Shown piece by piece: positions 35,947 to 44,838 of a DNA stretch of 64,000 nucleotides. The stretch is from an uncultured bacterium (GTDB taxonomy: Bacteria; Cyanobacteriota; Vampirovibrionia; Gastranaerophilales; Gastranaerophilaceae), in contig CADAYE010000011.1 of assembly GCA_902792085.1 (NCBI GenBank), positions 1-64,000 on the forward strand, read 5' to 3'. Within the stretch, counting starts at the first letter, position 1; the number at the start of each line of letters is the position of its first letter. The notes under the pieces were generated by a model. The model searched no databases, was not told where the DNA came from, and was given only the letters and a program-made list of their open reading frames with translations. The translations under genes were made by a program, and so were the position numbers.

Positions 35947-36506
35947 TTAAATATGCCATAACAGGAAATATCGCAAGCGGTAAATCCGCAGTGGAAAATA
36001 TACTCATAAAAAACGGTGAAACTGTTATTGATACAGATAAAATTTCGCATGCATTGTTAGAGGGCAATAAAGAAATTATTGAGGCTTTTAAAGATTTTGA
36101 TATTTTGTCAGACGGTAAAATTTCAAGAGAAAAATTAGGGAAAATTGTATTTTCAGATAAAGCACTAAAAAAGAAATTAGAAAATATTTTACATCCTCAA
36201 ATTATAGAAAAAATAAACGAATTTTTTGAGCAAAATCAGGATAAAGAACGCGTTTTTGTATCAATACCGCTTTTGTTTGAAACAAAAACAGAGGGAATGT
36301 TTGACAAAATAATATTTATATATTGTGATGACAAGATAAGACTAAATCGTCTTATGGAGAGGGAAAATTATACAAAAGAATACGCAAAAAGCCGTATGAA
36401 ATCCCAGCAAAATCAAGACGGAAAAGTTAAATATTCTGACATTGTAATTTATAATGATTCAACGCCTGAAGAACTCGAAAGACTTGTTAAAAAGTTAATC
36501 TTATAA
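35943..36506 (+). CDS. coaE: Dephospho-CoA kinase
   Basis: This is the last step of coenzyme A synthesis. The 187-residue protein has the P-loop GNIASGKSAVENIL near residue 8, DTDKISHALLEG (substrate-binding DxD), HPQIIEKINEFF, and VSIPLLFETKTEGMFDKIIFIYC. RLMEREN is the lid. The ATG overlaps the preceding stop by 4 nt. The 3' end overlaps the convergent CHAP gene by 20 nt. Confidence 0.94.
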   Translation: MIKYAITGNIASGKSAVENILIKNGETVIDTDKISHALLEGNKEIIEAFKDFDILSDGKISREKLGKIVFSDKALKKKLENILHPQIIEKINEFFEQNQDKERVFVSIPLLFETKTEGMFDKIIFIYCDDKIRLNRLMERENYTKEYAKSRMKSQQNQDGKVKYSDIVIYNDSTPEELERLVKKLIL

Positions 36507-37374
36507 ATCCGCTCAAATTAGGATAATCAGGACTATAATGATATTCTTTTACTCTGTCATCACGGTTGCCTTCAATCGTATGGATAATGCCGTCAGAATC
36601 TACTTTTGTTACAAAACCTGTGTGAGAGTAATTATTTTCGTTGATAATCATAATATCACCAGGTTTAATATTTTCTGAAATAAATTTGCCCTTTTGTGAT
36701 TTATTTGCGGTATTTATAAAACATCCGTTGCGTATGGCCCATCTTTTCATTGTTCTGACATCATGAGTTCCGAATCCGTCAGGAACACTTTTGCCTTCAT
36801 TTTGATATGCTTCTTTGACAACATAGGTTACAAAATCTGTACACCACTCCTGATCATTCGGGTCATCATATTTGCATGTAGGATTGATGCAGAATTTTCT
36901 GTGTGAACCGTCAAATTCAGAACAATCTGAATATTTTCTTGCAATCTTAACAAACTTTTCGCCTAATTTTTCTGTTACTTTTGGTCTTGTCTGTGTAACT
37001 GCACTTGTATTTGTAGTTGTTGAAGAATGAATCGGGTTTGTGTGTCTTGCATTATTATTTTTCGTTGTCGTTGTTGATGACGCAAAAGTTGGTGGAGTGC
37101 TTGCAGGAGCATTACTCATTTGTCCCCCACCAAAATTTAGCGGATATGAATAATTATAAGCGTACATATTAGGATAGCAGTTGTTATACTGATAATTATT
37201 AAAATATGGATATGACATAAACATTCCCCCGTAATTATTCCACATGGGTGTAAATACCGATGCAAAAGGCAAATAATTGTTATTGTAATAACCATAACTG
37301 TAATATGCTCTATAACTGCCAAACACCGCGTCCAAATTAGTGTTGTAACTTATTGGTGTAAATAACCCAAACAA
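36487..37374 (-). CDS. CHAP-domain amidase-like protein with Tyr/Asn-rich N-terminus
   Basis: The 295-residue protein starts with TTG behind GGGGA. Residues 1-85 are strikingly rich in Tyr, Asn, Phe and Met without a normal signal peptide. A Thr/Asn/Ser linker spans about 90-130. The C-terminal CHAP domain has the catalytic Cys in EWCTDFVTYVV, His in YSHTGFVTKV and Glu/Asn in TIEGNRDDR, as in peptidoglycan amidases/endopeptidases. Two further cysteines (FCINPTCKY) may form a disulfide. The aromatic N-terminus may act in export or self-assembly; this is inference. Confidence 0.85.
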   Translation of the reverse strand: MFGLFTPISYNTNLDAVFGSYRAYYSYGYYNNNYLPFASVFTPMWNNYGGMFMSYPYFNNYQYNNCYPNMYAYNYSYPLNFGGGQMSNAPASTPPTFASSTTTTKNNNARHTNPIHSSTTTNTSAVTQTRPKVTEKLGEKFVKIARKYSDCSEFDGSHRKFCINPTCKYDDPNDQEWCTDFVTYVVKEAYQNEGKSVPDGFGTHDVRTMKRWAIRNGCFINTANKSQKGKFISENIKPGDIMIINENNYSHTGFVTKVDSDGIIHTIEGNRDDRVKEYHYSPDYPNLSGFIRLTF

Positions 37375-37449
37375 TTAATAATCCCCTTTTACTTTCTATT
37401 TCCCCTATGTTTATATAAAGTATTTTTGAGATTAAAAATTGCCTTTTGT

Positions 37450-37797
37450 TTAATTTATGTTAAGAAATGATGCTTCGGCTTTTCCCAAGTCAATAAGTCC
37501 CAAAGCATATTCAAAATCCTCGCTGAATTCGTAATCTTCAGCGTTAAAGCCAAAAACTTCGATAAGATTTGAAAGTAAATCGTAATTATTTTTAGAGGTA
37601 AATACATAGAATTTGTTAACATTTTTCATGTAAAGCGCGAATTTTGAATTATCTTCTTGAATATCTTTTGACATAATGTTTTTTTTGTCAATTTTATTAG
37701 AGCCGTCAAAAGTGTAATCAACCAATATGCAATGTTCTTTTACGGTTTCCAAAAGCCTGTACGGTTCAATCCATTTTTTTATGATTAAATTCTTCAT
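37450..37797 (-). CDS. Unknown protein, 115 residues
   Basis: A soluble alpha/beta-looking protein without signal peptide (IIKKWIEPYRLLETVKEH, FALYMKNVNKFYVFTSKNNYDLL). I recognise no family. Its ATG overlaps the last base of the upstream symporter gene, so it is translated with the transporter and may be a small accessory or regulatory protein for it. Confidence 0.65.
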   Translation of the reverse strand: MKNLIIKKWIEPYRLLETVKEHCILVDYTFDGSNKIDKKNIMSKDIQEDNSKFALYMKNVNKFYVFTSKNNYDLLSNLIEVFGFNAEDYEFSEDFEYALGLIDLGKAEASFLNIN

Positions 37798-39131
37798 TAT
37801 GTTATTTCTTCGTATGCCTGAGGATTATTTAACAAATCATAATTGATTTCGTTTTCGTTATCTGCAATAGTAGCGGCAACAACAGCATCAGAAGTAATAT
37901 TGAGAGTAGTTCTGAGCATATCTGTCAGTCTTTCTATTGTGAACAGGAATGCAAAACCTGCAACAAGTTGTTCCGGAGTTAATCCAAGACCGTTAAGAAT
38001 TAAAGCAATCGTAATTAATCCGCCCCCAGGGATACCTGCACATGTACTTGAAGCCACAATTGCCAAAAGTGCAATCGCTATTACCATATAAGGTGTCAGG
38101 TGAATACCGTATGCCTGAGTAAGGAAAATAACCGCAACGGTTTGTAATAGAGCAGTTCCATCAAAGTTCAACGTTGCACCAAGCGGTAAAACAAAACTTG
38201 AAATCTTATGAGAAATTCCTCTTTTTTCACAACATGCGATAGTAAGCGGTAATGTTGCAGAAGAACTTGCTGTTCCAAATGCAACCATAACTGCTTCTGT
38301 TATGGCAGAAAACAATATCGGTGCGGAAACCTTTGAAAAACATCTCAAAAATATCGGGTAAACCATAAACATTTGTATTGCAAAGCCTGCAAGTATTACA
38401 AGTAAATATTTTGAAATCGGACCGAAAATATCAATACCGAAACTTGCGATAGCACTTGCAGTAAGGGCGAATACACCGGGAGCGGCAAAAAGCATAATCC
38501 AGTCGGTAATTTTCATTGTTGCGGCAAAAACTGATTCAAAGAATGACACAATCGGTCTGTTTACATCCCCCACTTTTGCCAGCGCAAGTGCAAATAATAC
38601 AACAAATAGTATGATTGAAACCATATTGCCGTTTGAAAATGCCTCAATAGGATTATTAGGAATAAATCCTAAAAACATATCAAGAATTTTGCCTTGTTGC
38701 TGCTGCATTGCAACTGCAACATGAGATTGAACATCTGCGGCAATATTTGCGGCAATATAATGTTTTGCGCCTGCTCCGGGTTTGAAAATCAGTGCTAATG
38801 CACCGCCGATTGTTACGGCAATTGTTGTCAAAATACCGTAATATATAATCATCTTTGATCCGAATTTTCCGAGTTGTTTGTTGTCTCCAACACTTGTTAT
38901 ACCTATTATTATTGCTGAAACTACAAGAGGAATGACGACCATTTGAATAAGTCTTATAAATAACTGACCGACAAAAGTCAAAAGGTTTAAAACAACTTCA
39001 CTGAACGCATAATCAGATTTTGAATGTAAAAATATTCCTAAAACGACACCCAAAATAATGCCTAAAAAGATGTGCCAATTTCTCTTAATTCCAAGACCTA
39101 ACGCAATCAAAATCTGCATGTGGAGTTTCAT
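37797..39131 (-). CDS. Dicarboxylate/amino acid:cation symporter (DAACS, GltP/DctA type)
   Basis: This inner-membrane secondary transporter imports glutamate/aspartate or C4-dicarboxylates with H+ or Na+. The 444 residues include FLHSKSDYAF, the HP1 serine-rich motif FGTASSSATLPLT near residue 275, the Na/substrate motif LPLGATLNFDGTALLQ near 305, and HP2 SSTCAGIPGGGLI near 350. The sequence before the start contains GAGAGGA. A consensus promoter lies 40-70 bp upstream. Confidence 0.93.
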   Translation of the reverse strand: MKLHMQILIALGLGIKRNWHIFLGIILGVVLGIFLHSKSDYAFSEVVLNLLTFVGQLFIRLIQMVVIPLVVSAIIIGITSVGDNKQLGKFGSKMIIYYGILTTIAVTIGGALALIFKPGAGAKHYIAANIAADVQSHVAVAMQQQQGKILDMFLGFIPNNPIEAFSNGNMVSIILFVVLFALALAKVGDVNRPIVSFFESVFAATMKITDWIMLFAAPGVFALTASAIASFGIDIFGPISKYLLVILAGFAIQMFMVYPIFLRCFSKVSAPILFSAITEAVMVAFGTASSSATLPLTIACCEKRGISHKISSFVLPLGATLNFDGTALLQTVAVIFLTQAYGIHLTPYMVIAIALLAIVASSTCAGIPGGGLITIALILNGLGLTPEQLVAGFAFLFTIERLTDMLRTTLNITSDAVVAATIADNENEINYDLLNNPQAYEEIT

Positions 39132-39173
39132 ATATCAAATCCTCTCTTATAACAAATGTAGTATAACTTTGCT

Positions 39174-39202
39174 ATTATACAACTTTATGCCCAAAATTTC
39201 AA
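39174..39202 (-). promoter_or_regulatory. Promoter of the dicarboxylate symporter gene
   Basis: Reading the minus strand: TTGAAA (39202-39197), exactly 17 bp, then TATAAT (39179-39174). The leader that follows carries GAGAGGA before the start at 39131. Confidence 0.8.
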
Positions 39203-39242
39203 TTAATATTAAACAAAATGGTACAAATGGTGGGATTTTTCA

Positions 39243-39275
39243 CAAAAAAAAGCAATGTACATGAGGTGCATTGCT
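39243..39275 (-). terminator. Hairpin with T-run on the minus strand
   Basis: A 10-bp stem (AGCAATGTAC with GTGCATTGCT, one wobble) and 5-nt loop are followed on the minus strand by eight T. It lies upstream of the symporter promoter, so it does not attenuate that gene. It may end an unannotated minus-strand transcript. Confidence 0.5.
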
Positions 39276-39321
39276 GTTGATTAGGGATATGTGTATCTTA
39301 GTCTCTAAGGAGTATATTGTT

Positions 39322-39372
39322 ATGTTATCATTTTATTTTTATTTGAAATCATACAAATTGATGATATTTTAA
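39322..39372 (+). CDS. Possible 16-codon leader peptide
   Basis: AAGGAG is followed 9 nt later by ATG and a short frame rich in Phe, Tyr and Lys (MLSFYFYLKSYKLMIF). It ends just before the promoter of the secreted gene at 39432. Only the strong ribosome-binding site supports it. With the hairpin above and the promoter below it accounts for the 39132-39431 gap. Confidence 0.2.
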   Translation: MLSFYFYLKSYKLMIF

Positions 39373-39376
39373 AATT

Positions 39377-39405
39377 TTGCATTGTGAGAAGTCATTTGCT
39401 ATAAT
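39377..39405 (+). promoter_or_regulatory. Promoter of the 169-residue secreted protein gene
   Basis: TTGCAT (39377-39382), 17 bp, TATAAT (39400-39405) with an upstream TGC extended -10. The leader carries CGGAG before the ATG at 39432. Confidence 0.75.
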
Positions 39406-39431
39406 AATGTTAAAAATACGGAGATTAAAAT

Positions 39432-39941
39432 ATGAAAAAAATATTTGCAATAACTTTGGCAGGTTTAATTTTGGGCAGTACTGTTATGGCTTCCGAATAC
39501 ACAAAATTTTCAAGAAAATTCATAAGACATATCAAAGATTGTGATGCCTATGAAGAAACAGTAACTTCCAAATACGAAGATATGACATTCCAAACTATAA
39601 GAAAAATATCCGGCTGGAAAAACGGTTTTTGCAGATATTCTGAAATAATAACTTCTGAAGTCGGTGCATACAAACTTGATTGCAGGTTTACTGATATTCA
39701 AATAGATGATTTGTATGAAGCAATGAGAGATCGTTCAAAAAAAACTGAAAAATATTCACTCGATGTCTTTGTTGAAAAAAAGAATCCCAAAACGGGTGAG
39801 TTGGAATATGTAAAAGACGGAGTCACAGAAATTAAAGGCAACCGTGCTTATGTTATTTGGGCAAAATACCAGAATAATCCGTTTATTTGCAAACCTTCCG
39901 AAATTACCGTAAAAGCAAGTGATATAGGTAAAAATAAGTAG
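39432..39941 (+). CDS. Secreted unknown protein, 169 residues
   Basis: The signal peptide is MKKIFAITLAGLILGSTVMA. The mature protein begins SEYTKFSRKFIRHIKDCDAY and contains four cysteines (KDCDAY, GFCRYS, LDCRF, FICKPS), probably two disulfides. It has a beta-strand-rich, lipocalin-like periodicity (YEETVTSKYEDMTFQTIRKISGW). No family is recognised. It converges with the M16 peptidase gene, the two stops being one base apart. Confidence 0.75.
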   Translation: MKKIFAITLAGLILGSTVMASEYTKFSRKFIRHIKDCDAYEETVTSKYEDMTFQTIRKISGWKNGFCRYSEIITSEVGAYKLDCRFTDIQIDDLYEAMRDRSKKTEKYSLDVFVEKKNPKTGELEYVKDGVTEIKGNRAYVIWAKYQNNPFICKPSEITVKASDIGKNK

Positions 39942-39942
39942 T

Positions 39943-42528
39943 TTATTTTGTTACTGTGGACAATACATAATTGTTGTTGAAATATTTATTTGCGACTTCA
40001 ATTATGTCTGTGTCTGTTACGCTGTTGATTAAATCAATATATTTGTCTTTAAATTCGTAACCTAATCCCATTGTTTCATATTTTCCAAGACTTGATGCCT
40101 TTTCTAAATTCGTTTCAAGTCCGATAACATAGTTTCCGATGAGTTTTTCTTTGGCATCTTTAAGTTCTTTATCTCCTACATATTCGGTTTTGAGGCGCTT
40201 TATTTCTTCAAATAAACCTGCTTTTGCTTTTTCTAAAGTCGCAGGGTTTGTCCCGATATAGAGCATGAAACTTCCTCTCAATACATGCTGGGATAATCCT
40301 GAACCGAGTTGATAAGCAAGTCCCTGTTTTTCTCTTAAATCTATAAACATTCTTGAACTCATCCCTCCGCCCAAAAGAGAGTCTATTACCTGCAAAACGG
40401 CATAATCTTTTGGGCTATCAATTCCGTCAGTCTGCCATCCGAGCATTATCCATGCTGTTTCGGTGTCTGCTTTTTGAGTTGCTGTTCTTGGGGCAGACGG
40501 TCTTGAAATCAGTTTGTCAAAGTTTTTATATTCAAAATTTTTATCGGTATGAGGTTTATCAAAAATTTTACCCATATCTTTGACAATCTTATCCTTATCA
40601 ACATTTCCGTTTACTGAAATTATAATATTTTGCGGTTCAAAAATCTTGTTATAATAAGCAATTACATCTTCTCTTGTAATATTTGGCAGACTTTTTTCAA
40701 GCACATTAGAAGAAATTGTATATGGGCTGTTTTGGAAAATCAATTCTCTGTATTTTTCAAGTGCAAGTACAAGAGGTTTATCTTTCGATGCTTTAATTGT
40801 ATTGAGTTTATCCGATTTTATTTTCCCGATTTCAACCTCATCAAATGCAGGATTATTAATTATTTCGTTTAACATCTCTATTGTTTTTTCGTATTGGTCT
40901 TTTGTTGTCAAAACCGAAATTGAAAAACTGTCTGCACTAACTGACGGCACAATTTTTATCCCGTTATCTTCAAGAATTTGTGATAATTCAACAGGTGAAT
41001 AATTTTTAGTTCCTTTAACTAATGCTCCGCCTGTTACTACTGCTACTCCTGCTTTGTTTTCAATAAGTTGTCCGCCCTTTGCGTTTATGCTTATTGCTAT
41101 GATGTCATTGAAATCATTTTTTGTATATAAAAGCGTCGAACCGTTTGACAGTTCATATTTTTGAGTTTGAGCATTTTCATTTACAAGGTTTGCATTGTAA
41201 TTTTCGTATTGTTTCTTATTTGCAACAGGAATATCTTTTTTATTTTCAGGCAAAAGTATGGATACGGCACTTCTGTTTTTGCCCAAATATTTATTTGCAA
41301 CACGCTTTACTTCATCAGCAGAAACATTTTTTATGTTTTGCAGATAATTGTCATAAAATTTGATGTCCCCTGTCAATGCAACTGTATAACCTATTTCATT
41401 TGAAATATTTGAAACGGATTCCCTTGAATAGTATGTTGTTCTTTCAATAATATTTTTTGCAAGATTTAATTGTTCTTCTGTTACACCCTTATCCTGAATT
41501 TTTTTTATTTCGTCAAAAATTACATCTTGAACAGACTTGCATTTATCGGGTTCAAAATTTGCGCTGATATAAAAAATGCCGTCATCTTTGTATGTCATAT
41601 TTCCTGCGCTGACCGAAAACGCAAGACGCTTTTTTTCTTTCAAAACCTGATTTAAAATTGATGAACGACCTTCACCCAAAATTGTAGATAAAACATCCAT
41701 AGCATAAGAATCTTTATCTGTTATTGATGTTCCTCTGAAGCCTATAAGCAAATATCCTGTCTGAATGTCGGTATATTCAACCTGTTTTTTCTGTTCAGTT
41801 AATTGTTTTTCTTTCGGATAAATATTACTTTCTGATTTTTTACCGTTACCGTTAAAAACTTCTTTAATTTTATTGAGTGCATAATTTGTATCAACATCTC
41901 CGACGACTAAAGTAACCATATTTGACGGGGAATAATGTGCATTGAAAAATTCCAAAATTTTTTCTCTTGTAATTGTTTCAATAACATCACTTCTTCCTAT
42001 TACTCGTCTTTTGTATGGGTGAGCAGTATAAAGCATTTTATCAATACTTTCATACAATTTTTTTTGCGGTGATGTTGAATCTTTGTTTATTTCTTCCAAT
42101 ACAACTTTGCGTTCTTTTTCCATTTCATTGCGTGGTATCATAGGATTTGTGAGCATATCTGCGTGTAACTCCATCGCCAAATCAAAATCCTTTGACGGAA
42201 TTGTTACATAATAGTGGGTAAAATCTTTGCTTGTTGCAGCATTAGTGATAGCCCCTTTTGTTTCAAGAATTTTATCGAACTCGCCGGGAGCGTGATTTTT
42301 TGTACCTTTAAAAAAGAGGTGTTCTAAAAAATGAGCAACTCCGCTATTTGAGTCATCTTCATCAATTGAACCTGTTTTAATCCATGTGTCGATGGTTACA
42401 ATCGGGTTGTTGTGAACCTCCTGAATAATGGCAGTTTGACCGTTATCAAGTTTAAATACCTGCGCTCCTGCGCCCCAAGCCATATTTGCACATAATAAAA
42501 TTGCAGTTATAAGTAAAGATTTTTTCAT
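39943..42528 (-). CDS. Secreted M16 (pitrilysin-family) zinc metallopeptidase
   Basis: The 861-residue protein has a signal peptide (SLLITAILLCANMAWGAGA) and a full two-half M16 layout. The inverted zinc motif is in HFLEHLFFKGTKNH (HxxEH near residue 67), with the distal Glu about 75 residues later (EEINKDS region). The C-terminal inactive half contains GGGMSSRMFIDLREKQGLAYQLGS, the RY-like substrate-binding region. These enzymes degrade peptides in the periplasm or outside. Upstream of the ATG is GAGGGCG. Confidence 0.93.
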   Translation of the reverse strand: MKKSLLITAILLCANMAWGAGAQVFKLDNGQTAIIQEVHNNPIVTIDTWIKTGSIDEDDSNSGVAHFLEHLFFKGTKNHAPGEFDKILETKGAITNAATSKDFTHYYVTIPSKDFDLAMELHADMLTNPMIPRNEMEKERKVVLEEINKDSTSPQKKLYESIDKMLYTAHPYKRRVIGRSDVIETITREKILEFFNAHYSPSNMVTLVVGDVDTNYALNKIKEVFNGNGKKSESNIYPKEKQLTEQKKQVEYTDIQTGYLLIGFRGTSITDKDSYAMDVLSTILGEGRSSILNQVLKEKKRLAFSVSAGNMTYKDDGIFYISANFEPDKCKSVQDVIFDEIKKIQDKGVTEEQLNLAKNIIERTTYYSRESVSNISNEIGYTVALTGDIKFYDNYLQNIKNVSADEVKRVANKYLGKNRSAVSILLPENKKDIPVANKKQYENYNANLVNENAQTQKYELSNGSTLLYTKNDFNDIIAISINAKGGQLIENKAGVAVVTGGALVKGTKNYSPVELSQILEDNGIKIVPSVSADSFSISVLTTKDQYEKTIEMLNEIINNPAFDEVEIGKIKSDKLNTIKASKDKPLVLALEKYRELIFQNSPYTISSNVLEKSLPNITREDVIAYYNKIFEPQNIIISVNGNVDKDKIVKDMGKIFDKPHTDKNFEYKNFDKLISRPSAPRTATQKADTETAWIMLGWQTDGIDSPKDYAVLQVIDSLLGGGMSSRMFIDLREKQGLAYQLGSGLSQHVLRGSFMLYIGTNPATLEKAKAGLFEEIKRLKTEYVGDKELKDAKEKLIGNYVIGLETNLEKASSLGKYETMGLGYEFKDKYIDLINSVTDTDIIEVANKYFNNNYVLSTVTK

Positions 42529-42599
42529 TTTTCGCCCTCTTTTTAAAAAAATTATATATTAAGCATATTTATAAGTCTATAACGCGACAAGGCTATACA

Positions 42600-43616
42600 T
42601 TGGCAAATTTTTTTTTGTTCGGGTTTAAAACAAACATGGAAATATTTTCTTCATACCCCCAAACTTTTACCGGTTATAAATCAACATTCAGCAAAAAACT
42701 TGAAAAGGCACTTGCAACCCCAAGAACAACAAGCCAAAGTGCAAGCAGACTTTTAAACGATTTTGCTGATATGTATGATAAAAAAGTTTGCATGGACAAA
42801 AAAATAGGCTCAGGATTTTACGGTACGGTATATAAAATAGATGATTGTTATGTATTAAAAAGAGGAAATGAACATTTAGAACCTGAGTTCGGCGGAATCG
42901 AAGTTGTAAGAAACAGAAAATTCGCACATTTAAAACACTATTTTGGTGAAGCTATAGCAAAAATTTTCAACAATAACGGTGAAGATATGGCAATTTTAAA
43001 AAATGTCTATTCAAGAGGGAAATCTATTCCTGCAGGAGTACCGGTTGATTTTGCCAAGACACATACAAAAGAGGAATGTTTCAAATATTATGCAGATGTT
43101 TATCTCCCCAAGTTTGCAAATCTTTCTCAAAAGAGTTTTGATGGTATAGCCAAGGATTTTGCTCAACTAAATAAAATGTGTACTCAAAGAAAATCTTACT
43201 TTTTTGATTTTTTAAATCCGAACAATTTTGTTCTTTGCGGAAAAACAATTCGTGTACTTGATGAAATAAATGAATACGAAAAACCGACAAGAAATTGTAT
43301 AACGGATATGTTAGATATCTTTTTAAACAGGGTTGATTTGGATAATGATGCTGTTTATGATGAAAAATTGGTAAGTTTGAGAAAAAAATTAACAAAAAAA
43401 ATTATACTTGCAGGAGCAAGACACAAAGTTCCAATGTGTTATCAAAATACTGATTTGGTTTCATGGCAAAAGACATTTAGCGATATTTTGGGAATGAATA
43501 ACTTAAATGTCGATGAAATGGTATCTGATATTAATAACATTGTAAAATTGTATGACAAACAAAAAATTAGAGTAGAAGCAGTAAATCAATATCTTGAAGA
43601 AATTGTCGGATTATAA
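42600..43616 (+). CDS. Protein-kinase-like protein with N-terminal TFTG leader motif
   Basis: The TTG start at 42600 has AAGG upstream, but ATG at 42636 (MEIFSSYPQTFTGYKS) would put the leader box TFTG at the N-terminus as in other leader-motif proteins. From about residue 65 the sequence reads KIGSGFYGTVYKIDDCYVLKRG, a Gly-rich loop plus the VLK lysine of protein kinases. A likely alpha-C Glu follows (EPEFGGIEVVRN). Further on, FDFLNPNNFVLCGKTIRVLDEINEY aligns loosely with the catalytic-loop Asn and the DFG Asp (here LDE), but there is no clear HRD. The C-terminus is helical. It may be an atypical kinase or effector-like pseudokinase. There is no signal peptide. Confidence 0.72.
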   Translation: MANFFLFGFKTNMEIFSSYPQTFTGYKSTFSKKLEKALATPRTTSQSASRLLNDFADMYDKKVCMDKKIGSGFYGTVYKIDDCYVLKRGNEHLEPEFGGIEVVRNRKFAHLKHYFGEAIAKIFNNNGEDMAILKNVYSRGKSIPAGVPVDFAKTHTKEECFKYYADVYLPKFANLSQKSFDGIAKDFAQLNKMCTQRKSYFFDFLNPNNFVLCGKTIRVLDEINEYEKPTRNCITDMLDIFLNRVDLDNDAVYDEKLVSLRKKLTKKIILAGARHKVPMCYQNTDLVSWQKTFSDILGMNNLNVDEMVSDINNIVKLYDKQKIRVEAVNQYLEEIVGL

Positions 43617-43639
43617 TTTTCAGATGCTATAATATAAAT

Positions 43640-44017
43640 ATGCGCAGATTTCTTATAGCATTTTTATTACTTATACAGTCATTTCTTTTGTGTGTAAATG
43701 CAGGGGAGTTGAATTTTCCTATTCAAAATTCAGACAAACATGTTGAATATATTATTAAAGCGCAGACGGCACCTGTTAAGAGAATCAGGGTTGATTTTAA
43801 AAATTATGAAAATGCAGTTATCAGTTTGAGTCCTAAGACACAGGAAATTTTTGCGCAAAGAAATTCAAACAATTTTGAAGGAATATTTATCGGATTTTTC
43901 AATTCTGATTTCAAAAATGAATTAAAAAAGCAATTTTTATTATCAAATTACATTTATTCCGAATCTCATAATATATCTTCTTGTTTAAAGTATGAGATTC
44001 ACACAAGAGCACCCTAA
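43640..44017 (+). CDS. Secreted unknown protein, 125 residues
   Basis: The signal peptide MRRFLIAFLLLIQSFLLCVNAG is followed by a small domain (KHVEYIIKAQTAPVKRIRVDF, AVISLSPKTQEIFAQRN). A TGC-TATAAT extended -10 ends 6 nt before the ATG, again implying a leaderless transcript. No family is recognised. Confidence 0.65.
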   Translation: MRRFLIAFLLLIQSFLLCVNAGELNFPIQNSDKHVEYIIKAQTAPVKRIRVDFKNYENAVISLSPKTQEIFAQRNSNNFEGIFIGFFNSDFKNELKKQFLLSNYIYSESHNISSCLKYEIHTRAP

Positions 44018-44132
44018 ATTTCTTTTTATCATTTTAGTACTGTTGGGTCAAATACTATATACCCTGTAAAAGTTCAATTTATATATTCATAAGTCAGACT
44101 TGCAAGCCTGACTATTTCGTGAGGAGAAAGTA

Positions 44133-44261
44133 ATGAGTAAAAATGATAAAAATAAAAAAGAAATACATACCTCGGAAGGTAATGATGTGTTATTCCCTCT
44201 TGTATTTGGGATTGTTGCAACAATTTTAATGGCGATAATTTCCCATTTTATCGGAGGATAA
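44133..44261 (+). CDS. Small single-span membrane protein, 42 residues
   Basis: A GGAG 8 nt upstream of ATG introduces MSKNDKNKKEIHTSEG, then a membrane helix VLFPLVFGIVATILMAIISH and FIGG. A strong terminator begins 3 nt after the stop codon. The charged N-terminus and single helix suggest an inner-membrane micro-protein. The function is unknown. Confidence 0.65.
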   Translation: MSKNDKNKKEIHTSEGNDVLFPLVFGIVATILMAIISHFIGG

Positions 44262-44264
44262 ATG

Positions 44265-44296
44265 AAAAGGCTGAACGATTTTTCGTTCAGCCTTTT
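44265..44296. terminator. Terminator between the micro-protein gene and mscL
   Basis: AAAAGGCTGAACGA pairs with TCGTTCAGCCTTTT and is T-rich at both ends, so it can serve the plus-strand micro-protein gene and the converging mscL transcript. Confidence 0.85.
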
Positions 44297-44313
44297 ATAT
44301 AAATATTTTAAAT

Positions 44314-44820
44314 TTATTCTTTAACTTCTGCAGGAATTTCAGATGTGCAATTCGGACATCTTGTTGCTCGAATATCAATTTGAGAGAAACAATGAGGGCA
44401 AGCCTTTTGAGTTGCTGCAGATTCTGTTGCTTCTTCTTTTTTAGCGGCAGCCTGCAATTTGTTGATACCTTTAATAAGTAAAAATACCGCAAATGCAACC
44501 AAAATGAAACTTATTAATGTATTTATAAACACGCCGTAATTGATAGTAACCGCTCCTGCTGCCTTTGCAGCAGCCAATGAATCATAATGAGGCATATGCC
44601 CTAAATCATCCAATTTTGTCGGCATAGTTAAATAAAGGTTTGTAAAATCAACTTTTCCCATCAACCAACCTAAAGGTGGCATAATAACATCATTTACCAT
44701 AGAATCGACAATTTTACCAAAAGAAGCGCCGATAATGATACCTACAGCCATGTCAATTACATTTCCTCTGACCGCAAACGCTTTAAATTCACTTAATTGT
44801 TTTTTACAAAAATCCAACAT
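44314..44820 (-). CDS. mscL: Large-conductance mechanosensitive channel with C-terminal zinc ribbon
   Basis: MscL opens under membrane tension to release osmolytes. The 168-residue protein has [40 protein letters not shown] (TM1 and gate), a periplasmic loop, and TM2 ([27 protein letters not shown]). Instead of the usual short C-terminal helix it ends with a zinc ribbon, CPHCFSQI...[10 protein letters not shown], two CxxC pairs. The start follows AAGGAGA. It is just downstream of the PurD-like gene on the same strand. Confidence 0.93.
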   Translation of the reverse strand: MLDFCKKQLSEFKAFAVRGNVIDMAVGIIIGASFGKIVDSMVNDVIMPPLGWLMGKVDFTNLYLTMPTKLDDLGHMPHYDSLAAAKAAGAVTINYGVFINTLISFILVAFAVFLLIKGINKLQAAAKKEEATESAATQKACPHCFSQIDIRATRCPNCTSEIPAEVKE

Positions 44821-44838
44821 ACTTTCTCCTTTTCTTTA

